Source: Cinnamomum chago
Taxonomy: Eukaryota > Streptophyta > Magnoliopsida > Laurales > Lauraceae
Direction: 5' to 3'
DNA: 64,000 nt
Assembly: GCA_038049695.1 (NCBI GenBank)
Contig: CP142451.1
Location: 65,973,501-66,037,500, forward strand
Part shown: one piece after another, positions 43,917 through 55,692 of the stretch
Numbering within the stretch: the stretch's first letter is position 1
Layout: every line of letters begins with the position of its first letter
Position numbers and translations under genes: made by a program
The notes under the pieces: generated by a model
What the model was told of the DNA's origin: nothing
What the model saw: the letters and a program-made list of their open reading frames with translations, nothing else
The model's database searches: none

Positions 43917-44249
43917 GGGATGAGCTTCTAGGAATATAAAACACTCTAGAAACTTAGATGCGTGGTGAGAAGTCGTGAGTTTTTTATAGACATCGCTCTC
44001 ATGGGTTTGGGTAGTTAGTATCAATTGTACTCCTTTCCTCTAGTGGGGGAGACATTTCCTATCCACTCTCCTCTTCTTTGTGTTAGAGAATTTGGAGGTC
44101 CAAATTCCCTGAGTGGCACAGAATTTAATTTCTTCGTACCTACTTTGTAGTGTTTTGTGCTCATTTTGTTGTCAAAGACCGAGGTTTTCCTGGATTGACG
44201 CGCAATTCTCTAAGGACTTCGGCGGAGTTTTGACTTCCCAACGCATTTG

Positions 44250-44560
44250 TTGGTGCTATTGGCAGAAGATACACAGTTTTGTTGCTCCATGAAGAGGTTG
44301 AACAACATTTAAAGTCCCATTTGCAATTGTTTGAGGATCATCATGTGGTATGCTAAGGCAAGCAAGTGCGTTGTTTTGGTCGATTCCAGCCGTTTTCCTA
44401 AGTCGGAACAATTTCGAAGTCAGATTTTGGTTGATTTTGCAAAGACTGAGGCAAGGATTGATTCGAAAATTTTTGCAAAAGTGCTAGAAGCCTTAAGTTT
44501 CTTGAGATTTGCGAGCTACTATTGGAATTTTCTAGAGGATCTTCAATTATTGTAGTTCTG
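44250..44560 (+). pseudogene. gypsy RT remnant
   Basis: Decayed peptide with RRYTVLLLHEEVEQHLKSHL, then YAKASKC (44342-44362) and SFLRFASYYWNFLEDLQLL ending at 44555. These correspond to the [18 protein letters not shown] and [12 protein letters not shown] motifs that follow the RT active site. The YxDD box itself is not recognisable. Heavily mutated sequence continues to about 45010. Confidence 0.65.
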
Positions 44561-45022
44561 TTAGCAAGGTAAATCCAGAAGGAAGTGTTATTTGTGTGGA
44601 TTAGATGAATGCGAAGTCAATTTTAGTAACCGGAGTAGTAGTTAACTACAGATTTAATCCATGCCTTTCCATTTGATAGTGAAGACTTTGTGATTGACAA
44701 AACTCCTTTCAAAGAAAAGATTGTCTTTAGCGCCGGATAATTGATGGGTTTTGTGAAGACATAAGATCTAATAATCTAGAAAAGTCGTGAAGGGTGCTTG
44801 GAGTTAGAAATTCTATGATGTGAAGTCCAAAGTTTTACAGAATTTTAGGGTTATTCTCAAGATATTGTTACGATGTTTCCGCATATTGCTGCTTATTTGA
44901 CGAAGTTGATGTGGATTTTATGCTATCTGAGTGGTTTGGAGGAGCAAGAATTGAGCCAAAGGTGTAGGATTTCATCTACAACCAAGCCTTTCTATGACAA
45001 GTATGAACTCATTGTTAGATTG

Positions 45023-46704
45023 TGTTAGTTTGTACGGTCTCAATCCATCAGATGATGTAATAAATTGATTAATTTCTTTATTCATCAATAAAATCATACT
45101 TTCCTTTCATGAGATGAATGGTGTTTTTATTACTTAATGCACATGACCAATACAAATGACATGATGGCTCATGAGATGAATCGGGAACCATTAGTATATT
45201 AGATGTGATATATGTATATGGATGAGATTCACATACAGGAGACATGTGTCACAAATCTTATACTTAAAAATATCTTCATAACCAGTGATGAGACTGGGCA
45301 TCTCATCTGATAAGGTTGCAGCACTTTGATCACTATGAGATAGTGTGATTTGTCTCGATCATCAGATGGAAGATTCTGGATCATAGTCTGGTACATTGTA
45401 TGTATTGAAGGACTATGAGAAACACCTTATAAAATATTGTCTTGATTTTAAGGACTGTTCTCATAATTCCCTAGCAATAGGCTCTCAATCCTGAGACATT
45501 GATGAACTCAAGTTTATGTCTATTCATTTACTTTGAGTCACCAATGAGTGAGGCCAATTGTAGGTCAACACCTCGGTGTCTTGGGTACGTGGTAGTAGAA
45601 TTGTGGGAACATGCAATGGTCAAGATGGAATCTATCTACATTATCCCCTTGTGGCAATTAATGGATTTATCATTAGTAAGTGCGCACCCATCTCGATTAA
45701 GAGTCAATTGGATGGTACTGATGATCACTGTGATTATTTGGGGCACAAGGATAATAAGATGTGGATTTAGGATTGGATGGGACAGATTTATTCCAATTGA
45801 TCCATGGATAATGATAGAGGGGCCTACTTGTGGTAATTGAGAAGTTTAGGGCCTTCATTGTAATTTATTCCTAAGACTGGAGTGCAATTGCATTTATATG
45901 GTAGTGTCATTTGCAATTAACTGTGGGCCCGGATTGCACATGAGATGTGGAGCCGCGGAGTCCCAGTTGGAGCCAACTTTCTAAGGAATCTCTAGTGGTC
46001 CCCACGCTAGCCTAAGATATTAGAAAGTTACTAATCTTACTTGAACTCTAAAATGAAGGAATTAGAAAGTTACTATTTCTATTTGAAGTGGGGCTTCTAA
46101 TAGTGGTAATAGTAAGCTACTAATTTGTGTGGAAGTGTGACTTCTAATGCAATTAGTAAGAGAGTCTTAAGAGGAGATTTGAGGGCTATAAATAAGAGAA
46201 GAAACCCCTTGGACGTCCACTAACTTTATTGCACGCCCAGCCCTCCTTTGTACAAGTTGTTGCACAATTCTTCTTCTCATCTTTCTCTTCTAGTTCTCTT
46301 CTAGTTCTTTGGAGTTTCTAGTAGGGTTTTCTCTTGGAGACCCCACCTATCTTCTTGAGAAAAGAGATCTTATAAACGGATCATAGCGTGGAAGATCAAA
46401 AGGTCTTGGAGATTCTTGTTTGATACGTGAAAGAGTTTCATCATTAAAGAAAGACACAACTTCTCCATTAGAGCACAACCGGGCTCCTAAGGTAAAATCT
46501 ACTTCCGTGCATGTTGTAGATTTTTATGGATGCTTATTGGCTACTGTTCTATCTTGTAGATATGTTTATTTACTGATCATGATGGCTGAGATTGAGGACA
46601 TGGATCCTAGATTGGGTTTTATAGCCTTTTAGATAGTTGATCCTTGAGTCAAGTGGGTCAAAAAGTTTTGAAAACCTATCCACAAGGCCCACCTACTTCC
46701 AACA
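45023..46704 (+). mobile_element. Angela-like copia solo LTR (1682 bp)
   Basis: TGTTAGTTTGTACGG to CTACTTCCAACA, flanked by a perfect target duplication GATTG (45018-45022 and 46705-46709). A TATA box CTATAAATA is at 46186-46194. Related to 35338-37008 along its length. It split older decayed sequence and is not the LTR of the copia pol fragment that follows, because the duplication closes directly after it. Confidence 0.92.
46186..46194 (+). promoter_or_regulatory. TATA box of Angela-like solo LTR
   Basis: CTATAAATA about 1.16 kb into the LTR. The related solo LTR has GCTATAAGTATG at the matching place (about 36478). It fixes the transcriptional direction as plus. Confidence 0.5.
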
Positions 46705-46887
46705 GATTGTCCATTATAAAACAAAAGGAGCCATCTTTTTCACACTTTTACAAACTTAAATGGGGGTTCATGCATAACTAGTACGTATCGTTATGTTTGT
46801 CTACACCATTTACTCACACGGTAAGTTAAGGTGTCAGATGTGGAGACTCTCACACTCAGCCGCAAATCTATGCGTATTTTGACAATT

Positions 46888-47690
46888 AGGAAGCTCAAAA
46901 GGAGTTAATATGGTTTGAAGCAGGCCTCAAGACAATGGTATATCAAATCTGACAAGTTTATGTATAACGCAGGTTACAAAAGGTGTCATGCAGACCATTG
47001 TTGTTAATTCAGGAGTTTTGATAATTGTTTCATTATTTTACTCTTGTATGTAGCTGAAATGGTTGTTGTAGGTTTGAATATGCATGAAATAAATAATTTG
47101 AAAAAAAAACGGTTACATAAATTTGAAATGAAAGAATTGGGTGCTTTGAATCAGATTCTCGACATGAGAATTAGTAAAGACAGAATCAATCGCACATTAA
47201 AGTTGTCTTAGAAAGAATATGTTGAAAATGTTCTAAATATGTTCAACATGCTGGGTGCTAAGCCAATTAGCACTCCACTGGCCAACCACTTCAAACTCTC
47301 AAAAGAGTTATCTCCTAAGATAGAATAGGAGAATGAGAATATATCCTAGGTCTCATATGCTTCAGTTGTTGGCAGCTTGATGTATGCAATGGTTTGCACT
47401 AGACTAGACATTGCTTATGCAGTGGGAGTTGTAAGCAAATTTATGAGCAATCTCGGAAAAACGCATTGGGAAGCAATTAAGTGGATTCTCAGATACATGA
47501 GAGGTGGCACTAATTTAGCGTTATGTTTGGAGGATCAAAAATTAGATTGCAGGGATACGTTGATTCAGACTTGGCAGGAGATCTTGATAGAAGTAGAAAT
47601 ACTACGGGATATGTCTTCACATTAGGTAGTGCAACAATCAGTTCGAAGTTACGATTACAGGACGTCATTGCTGAAAGTTTATGCATATCA
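46888..47690 (+). pseudogene. copia RT/RNase H fragment (decayed)
   Basis: RKLKRS-stop-YGLKQASRQWYIK (from 46888), MKELGALNQILDMRISKDR, KEYVENVLNMFNMLGAKPIS, then YASVVGSLMYAMVCTRLDIA and YAVGVVSKFMSNLGKTHWEA, WILRYMRGGTN. A frameshift near 47520 leads to GYVDSDLAGDLDRSRNTTGY, the RNase H start. Several stops (about 46906, 47209, 47326, 47347) and a gap where the YVDD box should be. It ends abruptly near 47690. Confidence 0.85.
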
Positions 47691-47699
47691 GATCTGAAA

Positions 47700-49665
47700 G
47701 GAGACTAATCATGGCTGATATGAGTTTTCAGAGTTTTTAAAACTAGAAATCAGATCTGATTCCAGCCATGTAACCATGCATAAAAGTCCATGAAATCATG
47801 ATCAACATGTGTCTAAATCAAGGAGATGATAGAAGACTATTACCTTGATGATTTGTATGCTTCAAATCTCTGAAAAAGGAAGCTTCAAAGTTCTGAAATC
47901 AACCTGCAATCAGCAGCACAGGTGCAGGAATTTTGTGCAGAATTTTTCTTCTTTGATCTTCTCTCCTATTCCACTTCCAAATCTGATTGGTAGTGATGGT
48001 GGGATCAAAGTATGGAATCCTAAGAAGGGTTTTCTGAATCACCTTTTGTGGAATAGATAGTTGCTCGTCTTCTCTCTCCAAGGAAGAAGATGAGGGCAGC
48101 AACCTAAAGGGGCTGGGCGTGAATACTATCTCAACTTGCAATGGGCGGCCAATGGGAACTTATGGTGATTCACGCCCCCTTGGGTATTCCTTCTCTCTTA
48201 GTAATTCTATGTTGCACGCCCAAGGCTGGGATTGGATTTATAAAGATCACATTCCATTATTAAGAGATCTCTTTCTTGAAGGAAAGACTATCTCTAAATA
48301 ATAGCAACCAGCCCCTAAAGATATGCAACACTTACTAATTAAGGATACTAAAATAGTAACCATTAATTATAGGAATCTTTACCCAAAGAGGACCCTTTCC
48401 TTCCAAGAAAAGAAACCTAATCAAACTTGGAAACCTCACACAAGTGTCCCCACTTATGGCTGGCCCACAAAGATAGCTAAACACACCATGGCCCACTAGT
48501 CAATAATTTAGCTAGAGTTAAATTCATGTATGCCCACAAGAGCCTATTAGAATTTAAACTCAAAATTATTCTTCCACAAAATTAATTCAACCACATATCA
48601 TCTAATTAGGAAACCATGCCAATATAGGAAAGTGGCTAGAAGAGGGACCAAAAGACATATTTGCCCTTGGCTCCCAAAATGACCAAAATGTCCATGCTAA
48701 CCCCATAGCAACATTAAGATCATTTTAACCCTAACTCATTCCACTAGAGAGTTATGGTTGCACTCCAGGGACAAATATTAAATTGCAAATAAAGCTCATC
48801 ATAAATTGACGATTGTCTTTGACCTACCAAGTACAATGACCACAATGCCCCTCTATGTAACATCCATAATCAAGTAGGTTAACCGATGTACTATCTACCT
48901 TCTTGATTACATCTCAACCTTAGAACTTCATACCCTTGACCTAATCATCATCCGGATATCATTCTCTTGATCCAGGGAGCGACCCACAAGTTCAATATCC
49001 ATATGGAACATCCATATACTAAGATCTTAGATTCTGATGATTAGTCGGATAATTCTAAGGGGACGATCATTCCATCACATGATGGCATAGATTCCATATT
49101 GCATTTGCACGTCCCAACTAATCAAGCCCGAGCACCCAAAACACAGAGTTGTTGACCCATGAACAGGATCTCACCCATAGTGAATTAAAGCACAAGTACT
49201 TGACTTCGTCAGTTCATCCACAAATGCTCAAGATTAAGAGCACTGGTCACTCAGTAGCTAGAGGTGATTTGATCTCTCTCTGTGATAGTACTATTTTAGA
49301 GATCACACCTACAAGTGGTCCTGTTCAATGCATGACACATGCACTAATGAGATAAATCCGGAAAAGCCTCCCGTGACTTAGGTAAGTCACCCTAAATACA
49401 GGAGAGTATCTCATTATAACTTATACCAAGATGAAGTGCCCAACTCCATCTCTCAGTTATGAACAAGTTTATTGTTTCAAGTGTCCATGACTCAGACCTA
49501 ACTGTGTGTAGCCACTACACACCTAAGTCATTACTAGAAAACAATGGGCCTTATACAACCATACATATACACAAGTAATAAGAGAAAGATGTCATTCCAA
49601 TAAATATCCAGTTACAGAGATGAGAGTGCAGTCAGTGGGCTTTAGGGCATACACCAATCCCAACA
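47700..49665 (-). mobile_element. 3' LTR of minus-strand Angela-like copia element
   Basis: On the minus strand it begins TGTTGGGATTGGTGTATGCC at 49665, directly after the polypurine tract. It runs through a TATA-like TTTATAAATCC (about 48236-48246) to an uncertain end near 47700. The GGTCAACAACTCTGTGTTTT block (about 49135-49155) parallels the two Angela-like solo LTRs. Confidence 0.75.
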
Positions 49666-49676
49666 ATCTCCCACTT
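49666..49676 (-). promoter_or_regulatory. polypurine tract of minus-strand copia element
   Basis: Minus strand AAGTGGGAGAT directly before TGTTGGG. Confidence 0.75.
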
Positions 49677-49679
49677 GCA

Positions 49680-52628
49680 CTAAAGATCACTACGTCCTAA
49701 CCTAACTCCCATAGACTCAACATGTGAAGAAAAAACTTTCTCAGTAAGAGTCTTAGTGAATGGGTCAGCTAAGTTATTTGCTGAGGCAATCTGCTCTACC
49801 ACTATTTCTCCATCCTGGACGAATTCCCGGGTCAAGTGGTACTTTCTCTGAATGTGCTTGCCTTTCTTGTGATTTCTGGGCTCTTTGCAGTTAGCTACTG
49901 CACCAGTATTGTCGCAGTACATGACAATCAGTTTTTGCAACAGCAGGAACTACTCCCAATTCCAAAAGGAATTTTCTGAGCCATACTGCTTCCTTTGCAG
50001 CTTCCGATGCCGCCACATACTCTGCTTAGAGTCAGCAGTACAATCTTGCTTGACACTTCTCCATGATATAGCCCCTCCTGATAGAGTAAATACGTATCCT
50101 GAGGTAGACTTTCTGCCATCTACATCCGACTGGAAATCAGAATCTGTATATGCCAGTGGCATTAGATCATCTGCTCGGTAGGTCAGCATATAATCTTTCG
50201 TTCTCCGAAGATACTTGAATATATGCTTAACAGCTGTCCAGTGCATCGGTCCAGGGTTTGACTGATATCTACTAACCATGCCAACGGCAAAACAGATATC
50301 TGGTCTAGTACACAACATTGCATACATGAGGCTTCCAACAGCTGATGCATATGGTACTCTCCTCATGCTTTCTATCTCCTCTGGTGTCTTCGGACATTGA
50401 TTCCGAGATAGTGGTACTCCATGTCTAGAAGGTAGCAAGCCCTTCTTGGAGTCATGCATGTTATACTTGACCAATATCTTCTCAATATACGAAGATTGGG
50501 ATAAGGCTAACATCTTGTTCTTGCGATCTCGCATAAGCTTGATCCCTAAGACATAGCTTGCCTCACCCAAATCCTTCATTTGAAATTGAGATGATAACCA
50601 AACCTTTGTAGAAGACATCATGCCAACATCATTTCCAATGAGTAATATGTCATCCACATACAGGACAAAAAATGCAACTGCGTTTCCACTCCCTTTCTTA
50701 TACACACATGGTTCATCAATGTTTTGATCAAAGCCAAAGGATTTGACTGCCTGATTAAACTTGATGTTCCATGCCCTAGATGCTTGCTTAAGTCCATAAA
50801 TGGACTTCTTAAGCTTACAGACCATGTTCTCTTGGCCACCAGCAATGAATCCCTCTGGTTGCATCATATAGATGCATTCGTCAAGACTTCCATTAAGAAA
50901 AGCTGTCTTGACATCCATCTGCCATATCTCGTAGTCATAATGACATGCGATGGCTAAGAGAATCCTAATGGATTTAAGCATAGCTACTGGTGAAAAGGTT
51001 TCCTCATAATCGATACCCTCTTTCTGAGTATATCCTTTCGCCACCAGTCTTGCTTTGAAGGTTTCAACCTTCCCATCCACTCCTCTCTTTCTCTTGTAGA
51101 TCCACTTACACCCTATGGGTTTGATCCCTTCAGGTGCATCCACAAGTTCCCAGACTTGATTGGAATACAGAGAATTCAATTCAGATTTCATCGCTTGCTG
51201 CCACATGTCAGCATCTATATCCGTTACTGCTTCATCGTAACTAGTAGGATCCTCAACCAGATCCTCTGAGTCTGTCATAAAAGACACTCCTAGGTATCTA
51301 TCTGGTGGTCTAGAAATTCTCCCACTACGACGAGGCTCCGGAGTGTTAAAAGGAATGTCTTGATTTTCTACAGTCTCAGGTTCTGGCACAGATGTTGCAG
51401 GAGTTTCTGAAAGAATCTCCTCAATGGTTTCCTTACAACCAAGCTCTTGGCGCATCATGCAATCATCCTCCAAGTATCTAGCATGAGTGCTGATAAGCAC
51501 CTTTTGCTCCTTTGGATGATAAAAGATGCCTCCTCTCGTTCCCTTAGGATACCCAATGAAGTAGCACATTTCCGATCTGGGTTCTAGCTTGGTAGCTTTA
51601 TCATTCAGTACATAGGCTGGACAACCCCAAATGTGAATATGTCTTAAACTGGGTTTTCGACCTGTCCACATTTCTTGAGGTGTCCTAGGTACTGATTTAG
51701 AAGGTACCAGATTCAAAATGTATGCTGCTGCTTCTAGGGCATATCCCCAAAATGATATGGGTAGGGTTGCATGACTCATCATGGACCTTACCATATCTAG
51801 AAGGGTACGGTTTCTTCTCTCTGCTACACCATTTTGCTGGGGTGTACCCGGTGCAGACAACTGAGACACAATCCCATGTTGTGTGAGGTACTCCTTGAAC
51901 TCACCCAGGAGGTACTCGCCACCTCGATCAGATCAAAGAGCTTTGATATGTTTTCCTAGTTGTAGCTCCGCCTCAGCCTTGAATTGTTTGAATTTATCAA
52001 ATGCTTCAGACTTGCGTCGCATTAGGTACACATATCCATACCTAGAGTAATCATCGGTGAAGGTGATGAAATACTCATAACCTCCTCTAGCTAGTTTATT
52101 CATAGGACCACACACATCAGTGTGAACCAATTCTAACAACTCCTTTGACCTCAGTCCCTTTGCAGAGAATGACCTTTTGGTCATCTTTCCCATGAGACAA
52201 GATTCACACTGAGGTAAAGGTTCGAGATCTAATGAGCTCAAAGGCCCATCCTCTACCAACCTCTGAATCCGTTTTAGGTTAATGTGACCCAAACGTAAGT
52301 GCCAAAGATAAGTATCATTGGTCGAAGATACCTTCCTCTTATGGGAAGCTGAGCTTTCTAGTTGTACATTGTGCAGTGAGGGAGCAATAGGATATATATA
52401 AAATAAGTTATCATGCATTCTACCGGAACATATAATATTTCCATCTCTACCGATATCAACACCAGAATGGAAAGAAACTGAATAATTAAATTCAATGAGT
52501 CTGGAAACTGAAATTAAATTCTTCCTTATGTCCGGAACATAGATAACATTGTTTAAAACTAATATCCTATTTTGCGGAAAAAGTAAGGTTACTCGATCCC
52601 AAATAAATGGTATCCGAGCTAGAGCCAA
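49680..52628 (-). pseudogene. Angela-like copia pol: integrase, RT, RNase H
   Basis: N-terminal part (52628-51933): NRILVLNNVIYVPDIRKNLI, GAG-pre-integrase WHLRLGHINLKRI, zinc-finger CESC, then LLELVHTDVCGPM and FITFTDDYSRYGYVYLM of integrase. A single TGA (51933-51935) breaks it. Next (to 49950): SAPGTPQQNGVAERRNRTLL with the catalytic Glu, RT with FSPVAMLKSIRILLAIACHY, WQMDVKTAFLNG and the catalytic YVDDILLIGND, then VPYASAVGSLMYAM, and RNase H DSDFQSDVDGRKSTSGYVF. Two frameshifts near 50025 and 49935 lead to MYCDNTGAVANCKEPRNHKK and LADPFTKTL at the end. The gag side is missing past 52628. Mutations are few, so inactivation is fairly recent. Confidence 0.92.
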
Positions 52629-52639
52629 GGGTTACCCTA

Positions 52640-53477
52640 GGACCTAGTGGTGCACACGATCGAAGGCGGCGAATCACTGATCGCAAAGAGGATTCTCTAA
52701 AGTTGTGGAACTCTAATAAAAGGATTAGATAGAGATCGAACAAATCTTGTAGGAACCCGACTAAAGGTTTAGGGCACGAGATCTCTAGATTGGTCCACTC
52801 AATAAATCAGTCCAATAGTGTGCAAAAAATAATAATCTACGCAGCGGAAATAAAATCACAAGCACACACCACAAGGGAACCAGATTTAGCATGAAAAACC
52901 CTAACCAGGTAAAAAACCACGGATCCGAACTGGATCAACAATCAAATACTATGAGTCTCGCAATTACAAGAAATTTCGATTTCCTCCCAGATATCTCCTA
53001 CCTTAGAACTGAAATTACCTTGCGTCACTCTGTGTTTCAATGACTTCACACCGTTGATTGGGACAGACTCTATCCAGCTCTTGACTCCCCAAATCTTCTA
53101 CGCAAGAAGATGATCTTCTACAAGGGATGCAGAAGAACCTGACTCTCTAGAATACTTAGCAACACAACTCTTTAATAAATTTCTAGAGAAAGTTTCTCTC
53201 AATTAGATCTCTTATTCAGAATTGAGAGATGATCTGTGTCTTTTTGGGTTATGAGAAACACCCAATATATAACCCCAAATCCGTGCAAAAGACTCCTAAT
53301 AATAATACACTCAGAATAGCAGTTCATCTCAAACTTTTAGTCAGAGTCCGGATCAAACTGGGCTTCTCCCTGCGCCATTCTCGCTATAGCGAGGCATGTC
53401 TCGAGTTATATGACCTAACAAAGGTTTTTGTGCTGTTTTTACCGTTTTCGTTGACCTAACAACCTTTTGACCTTACA
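52640..53477 (-). mobile_element. 3' LTR of a second minus-strand copia element
   Basis: On the minus strand it begins TGTAAGGTCAAAAGG at 53477 after a purine tract, has a TATA-like TTATATATTGGG (about 53264-53275), and a U5-like phrase GGTTTTTTACCTGGTTAGGG (about 52897-52916). The end toward 52640 is not fixed. It abuts the truncated pol of the Angela-like element. Confidence 0.6.
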
Positions 53478-53765
53478 ATCTCCCTCTTTTGGCTATTTTT
53501 GGACAAAACTCAAAATAATACAATAGGATCTACCCAAAAGAAAAACCCAAAATACATTGAATTTTAAAAGAAAAAAAATTAGCACTATAGATCTTGAATT
53601 GCCTTTGCATGTAGAGCTCCCACTAGCTTCATTCTTCTTCTCCTGTATTTGTCCATAATTGACAAACAAAAATCATGCAGCTTTTTTCAATCTGGATCCA
53701 GCAGCAGCTCCCCCTCAATTTTGACTCCCCCTCACTATGATCTTCGTATCAGCACTGGGGGTGGG
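53478..53765 (-). mobile_element. 3' noncoding end of Sirevirus-like element with repeated polypurine tracts
   Basis: Minus strand: GAGGGGGAGC and GAGGGGGAGT (about 53706-53737), then CCAAAAATAGCCAAAAGAGG and GAGATTG at the LTR border (53478-53500). Upstream sequence is cut at 53766 by the gag-only element. Confidence 0.65.
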
Positions 53766-54036
53766 TGAAAGTCCACGAGGATCCTAACCCTAGAGGGGGG
53801 GGGGGTGAATAAGGTGAGCTACAACTAATGACTAATTATGACCAATTTTAATTTCTTAAACTAAACTAGTCACAAGTGGTGATTATAAGAAAAAATGCGG
53901 AAGCTCAAATAAACAATCACCACAAAAGCATGCACCACAACACAATATTTATAGTGGTTCGGCCAACGTGCCTACATCCACTACCGGCTTGTGTCTCCAA
54001 CACCCCACCGGATTCCACTAAGTATGCTTTTTACTA

Positions 54037-54190
54037 GGCTAAGCAATAACCCTTACAATGTGCTTTTCTAGGCTAAGCAATAACCTTACAAGATGCTTTT
54101 CAAAGGCTAAGCAATAACCTTACAAGATGTTTTTCAAAGGCTAAGCAATAACCTTACAAGTTGCTTTTCTTAGGCTTAGCAATAACCTTT
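54037..54190 (-). repeat. 34-bp tandem array in LTR
   Basis: GGCTAAGCAATAAC (plus strand) starts at 54037, 54071, 54105, 54139 and, with one change, 54173: an exact 34-bp period, five units. The array is repeated 5949 bp further on (59986-60139). Diverged relatives lie in the copia solo LTR at 22461-22594. Confidence 0.92.
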
Positions 54191-55025
54191 ACAAATATAG
54201 TTTTCTCAAAGAAAGTGTCTTAACAAAAGAACACTCTAAGAGATTACAATTTAAGCTCAATGGAATTGCCTCTTGAATAGGCTAATATGAAAGTGAAAAC
54301 TAAACTCACACAAACACTCTATGAATGCAAAGATGTATGCTTATGAGGTGTGTGTGTGATGGCTTCAATCAAGTTAAAAAAGAAAGCTTAATCAAATATA
54401 TTGCTTAAAGCAATTCAAAGTTTAAAGCTCATAAAAGATTGATTGAAGTCTTATGCAAATCACATGTATGAAATTCAACTTGTTTATGACATGAAAATCA
54501 AGGACTAACAAGTTGTATGAAAATGGCTAATTTAGAACATGTGATGCATGTGCATGTTGTTTTCAAAACCAAATTAATTTTACTAATGTTTAAATGAATG
54601 AAAACAACAAGCAATGTTTCAACCAAGTGATATAATCATGCAATACAAGAAATCCAAGATTTATGACTAAACATGATTAAGAAAGTTTAAAACAAAACTT
54701 GGTTTGAAAACAAAGTGATGAATCCAATTCTTGAATATCAAAGATGAAGGGAAGAATGGATTCAACACATCATTGTTATCATGCTTGAAATCAATTTCCA
54801 AAGTTTCAAACAAAGCACATAACAAATGATTAAATCAAAGTAAAACTTACTTGGAGATTTAACTTAGTTGATCCAAGCTTAAGCTTTACTTAATGACCCT
54901 TTAGCCTCTCTTAGTTCCTCCCCTTTGTCTTGTCTCAAAGCTCCTCAAAGAAGGCTTAAAAATCTCCAACCAAAGACAAAGGAAAGAGCTCATTTAAATA
55001 CCAAAAACTGCCCAACGGCTAGTTT

Positions 55026-55210
55026 GGCCGGTTGACCGGCCATGACAGGCCGGTAGACCGGCCAAGCACAACGGTCATAAAAATAGCCGTTGTGTTTTGG
55101 GTCATCCTGCACTATGGCCGGTTAACCGGGCTAACATGGCCGGTTAACCGGCTACACTGCGGGTTGACCACCCCGGTTAACCCCATGGTTAACCCCGCAG
55201 CACCAAAATT
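55026..55210. repeat. palindrome cassettes, CCGGTTAACCGG type, in LTR of gag-only element
   Basis: GGCCGGTTGACCGGCC and GGCCGGTAGACCGGCC (55026-55063) six bases apart, then GGCCGGTTAACCGGGC and GGCCGGTTAACCGGCT (about 55117-55153), then weaker CCCCGGTTAACCCC and ATGGTTAACCCC. An inverted pair ACAACGG ... CCGTTGTG lies between (about 55069-55097). On the minus strand they are just upstream of the TATA-like box. Repeated at 60975-61159. Confidence 0.9.
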
Positions 55211-55692
55211 CCCAAAAAATGCATTTTTCACAGTTTTGCTTGGGGGAACTTTTTGGCCACTAAATCAAGCTTGGAAAACATGTTTTAAAGATTCTAAAGG
55301 TTTTTAAAACATGACATAAAAAGCCTAAAAAGTTTCAAAACTTTTAAAACAAAGGCTTGCTTGATTTCTTGAAAACTCTTTTCAAATGAAATTGCATACA
55401 CAAAAGATTCTTTTTGTGATGAATGTATGCAAAACTCAAACCTAAATTCACAAGATGATTTTCCAAATATAATGCACAATGAATTAGGTTTTCAAAAGAG
55501 TTTGGGTTTCAAAACTAATGCATCCAAGTTTAAAACCAAAACATGCATAAAACAAAAGCTTTTCCAAATCTTAAAAGCTATGCATGAATGAAACTAAATT
55601 TCAAGGTTTTCTAAAACAATGCAAGTGTGAGAATTCAAATGATGCTAAAGTGCAAATGCATCCATCAAATTGCAAATACAAAATCCCTAACA

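Larger units (their letters stand above)
53766..55692 (-). mobile_element. 3' LTR of gag-only element
   Basis: 1927 bp. On the minus strand it begins TGTTAGGGATTTTG directly after the purine tract CAAAGGGGGAGAT and ends TCCTCGTGGACTTTCA. It contains palindromes (55026-55210), a TATA-like GGTATTTAAATGAGC just downstream of them, and the 34-bp repeat array (54037-54190). A G run of 11 lies at about 53795-53805. Confidence 0.88.

Noticed and set aside
45023..46704. LTR taken as the 5' LTR of the copia pol fragment at 46888-47690
   Set aside because: A perfect GATTG duplication closes directly after it and no PBS follows, so it is an independent solo LTR.
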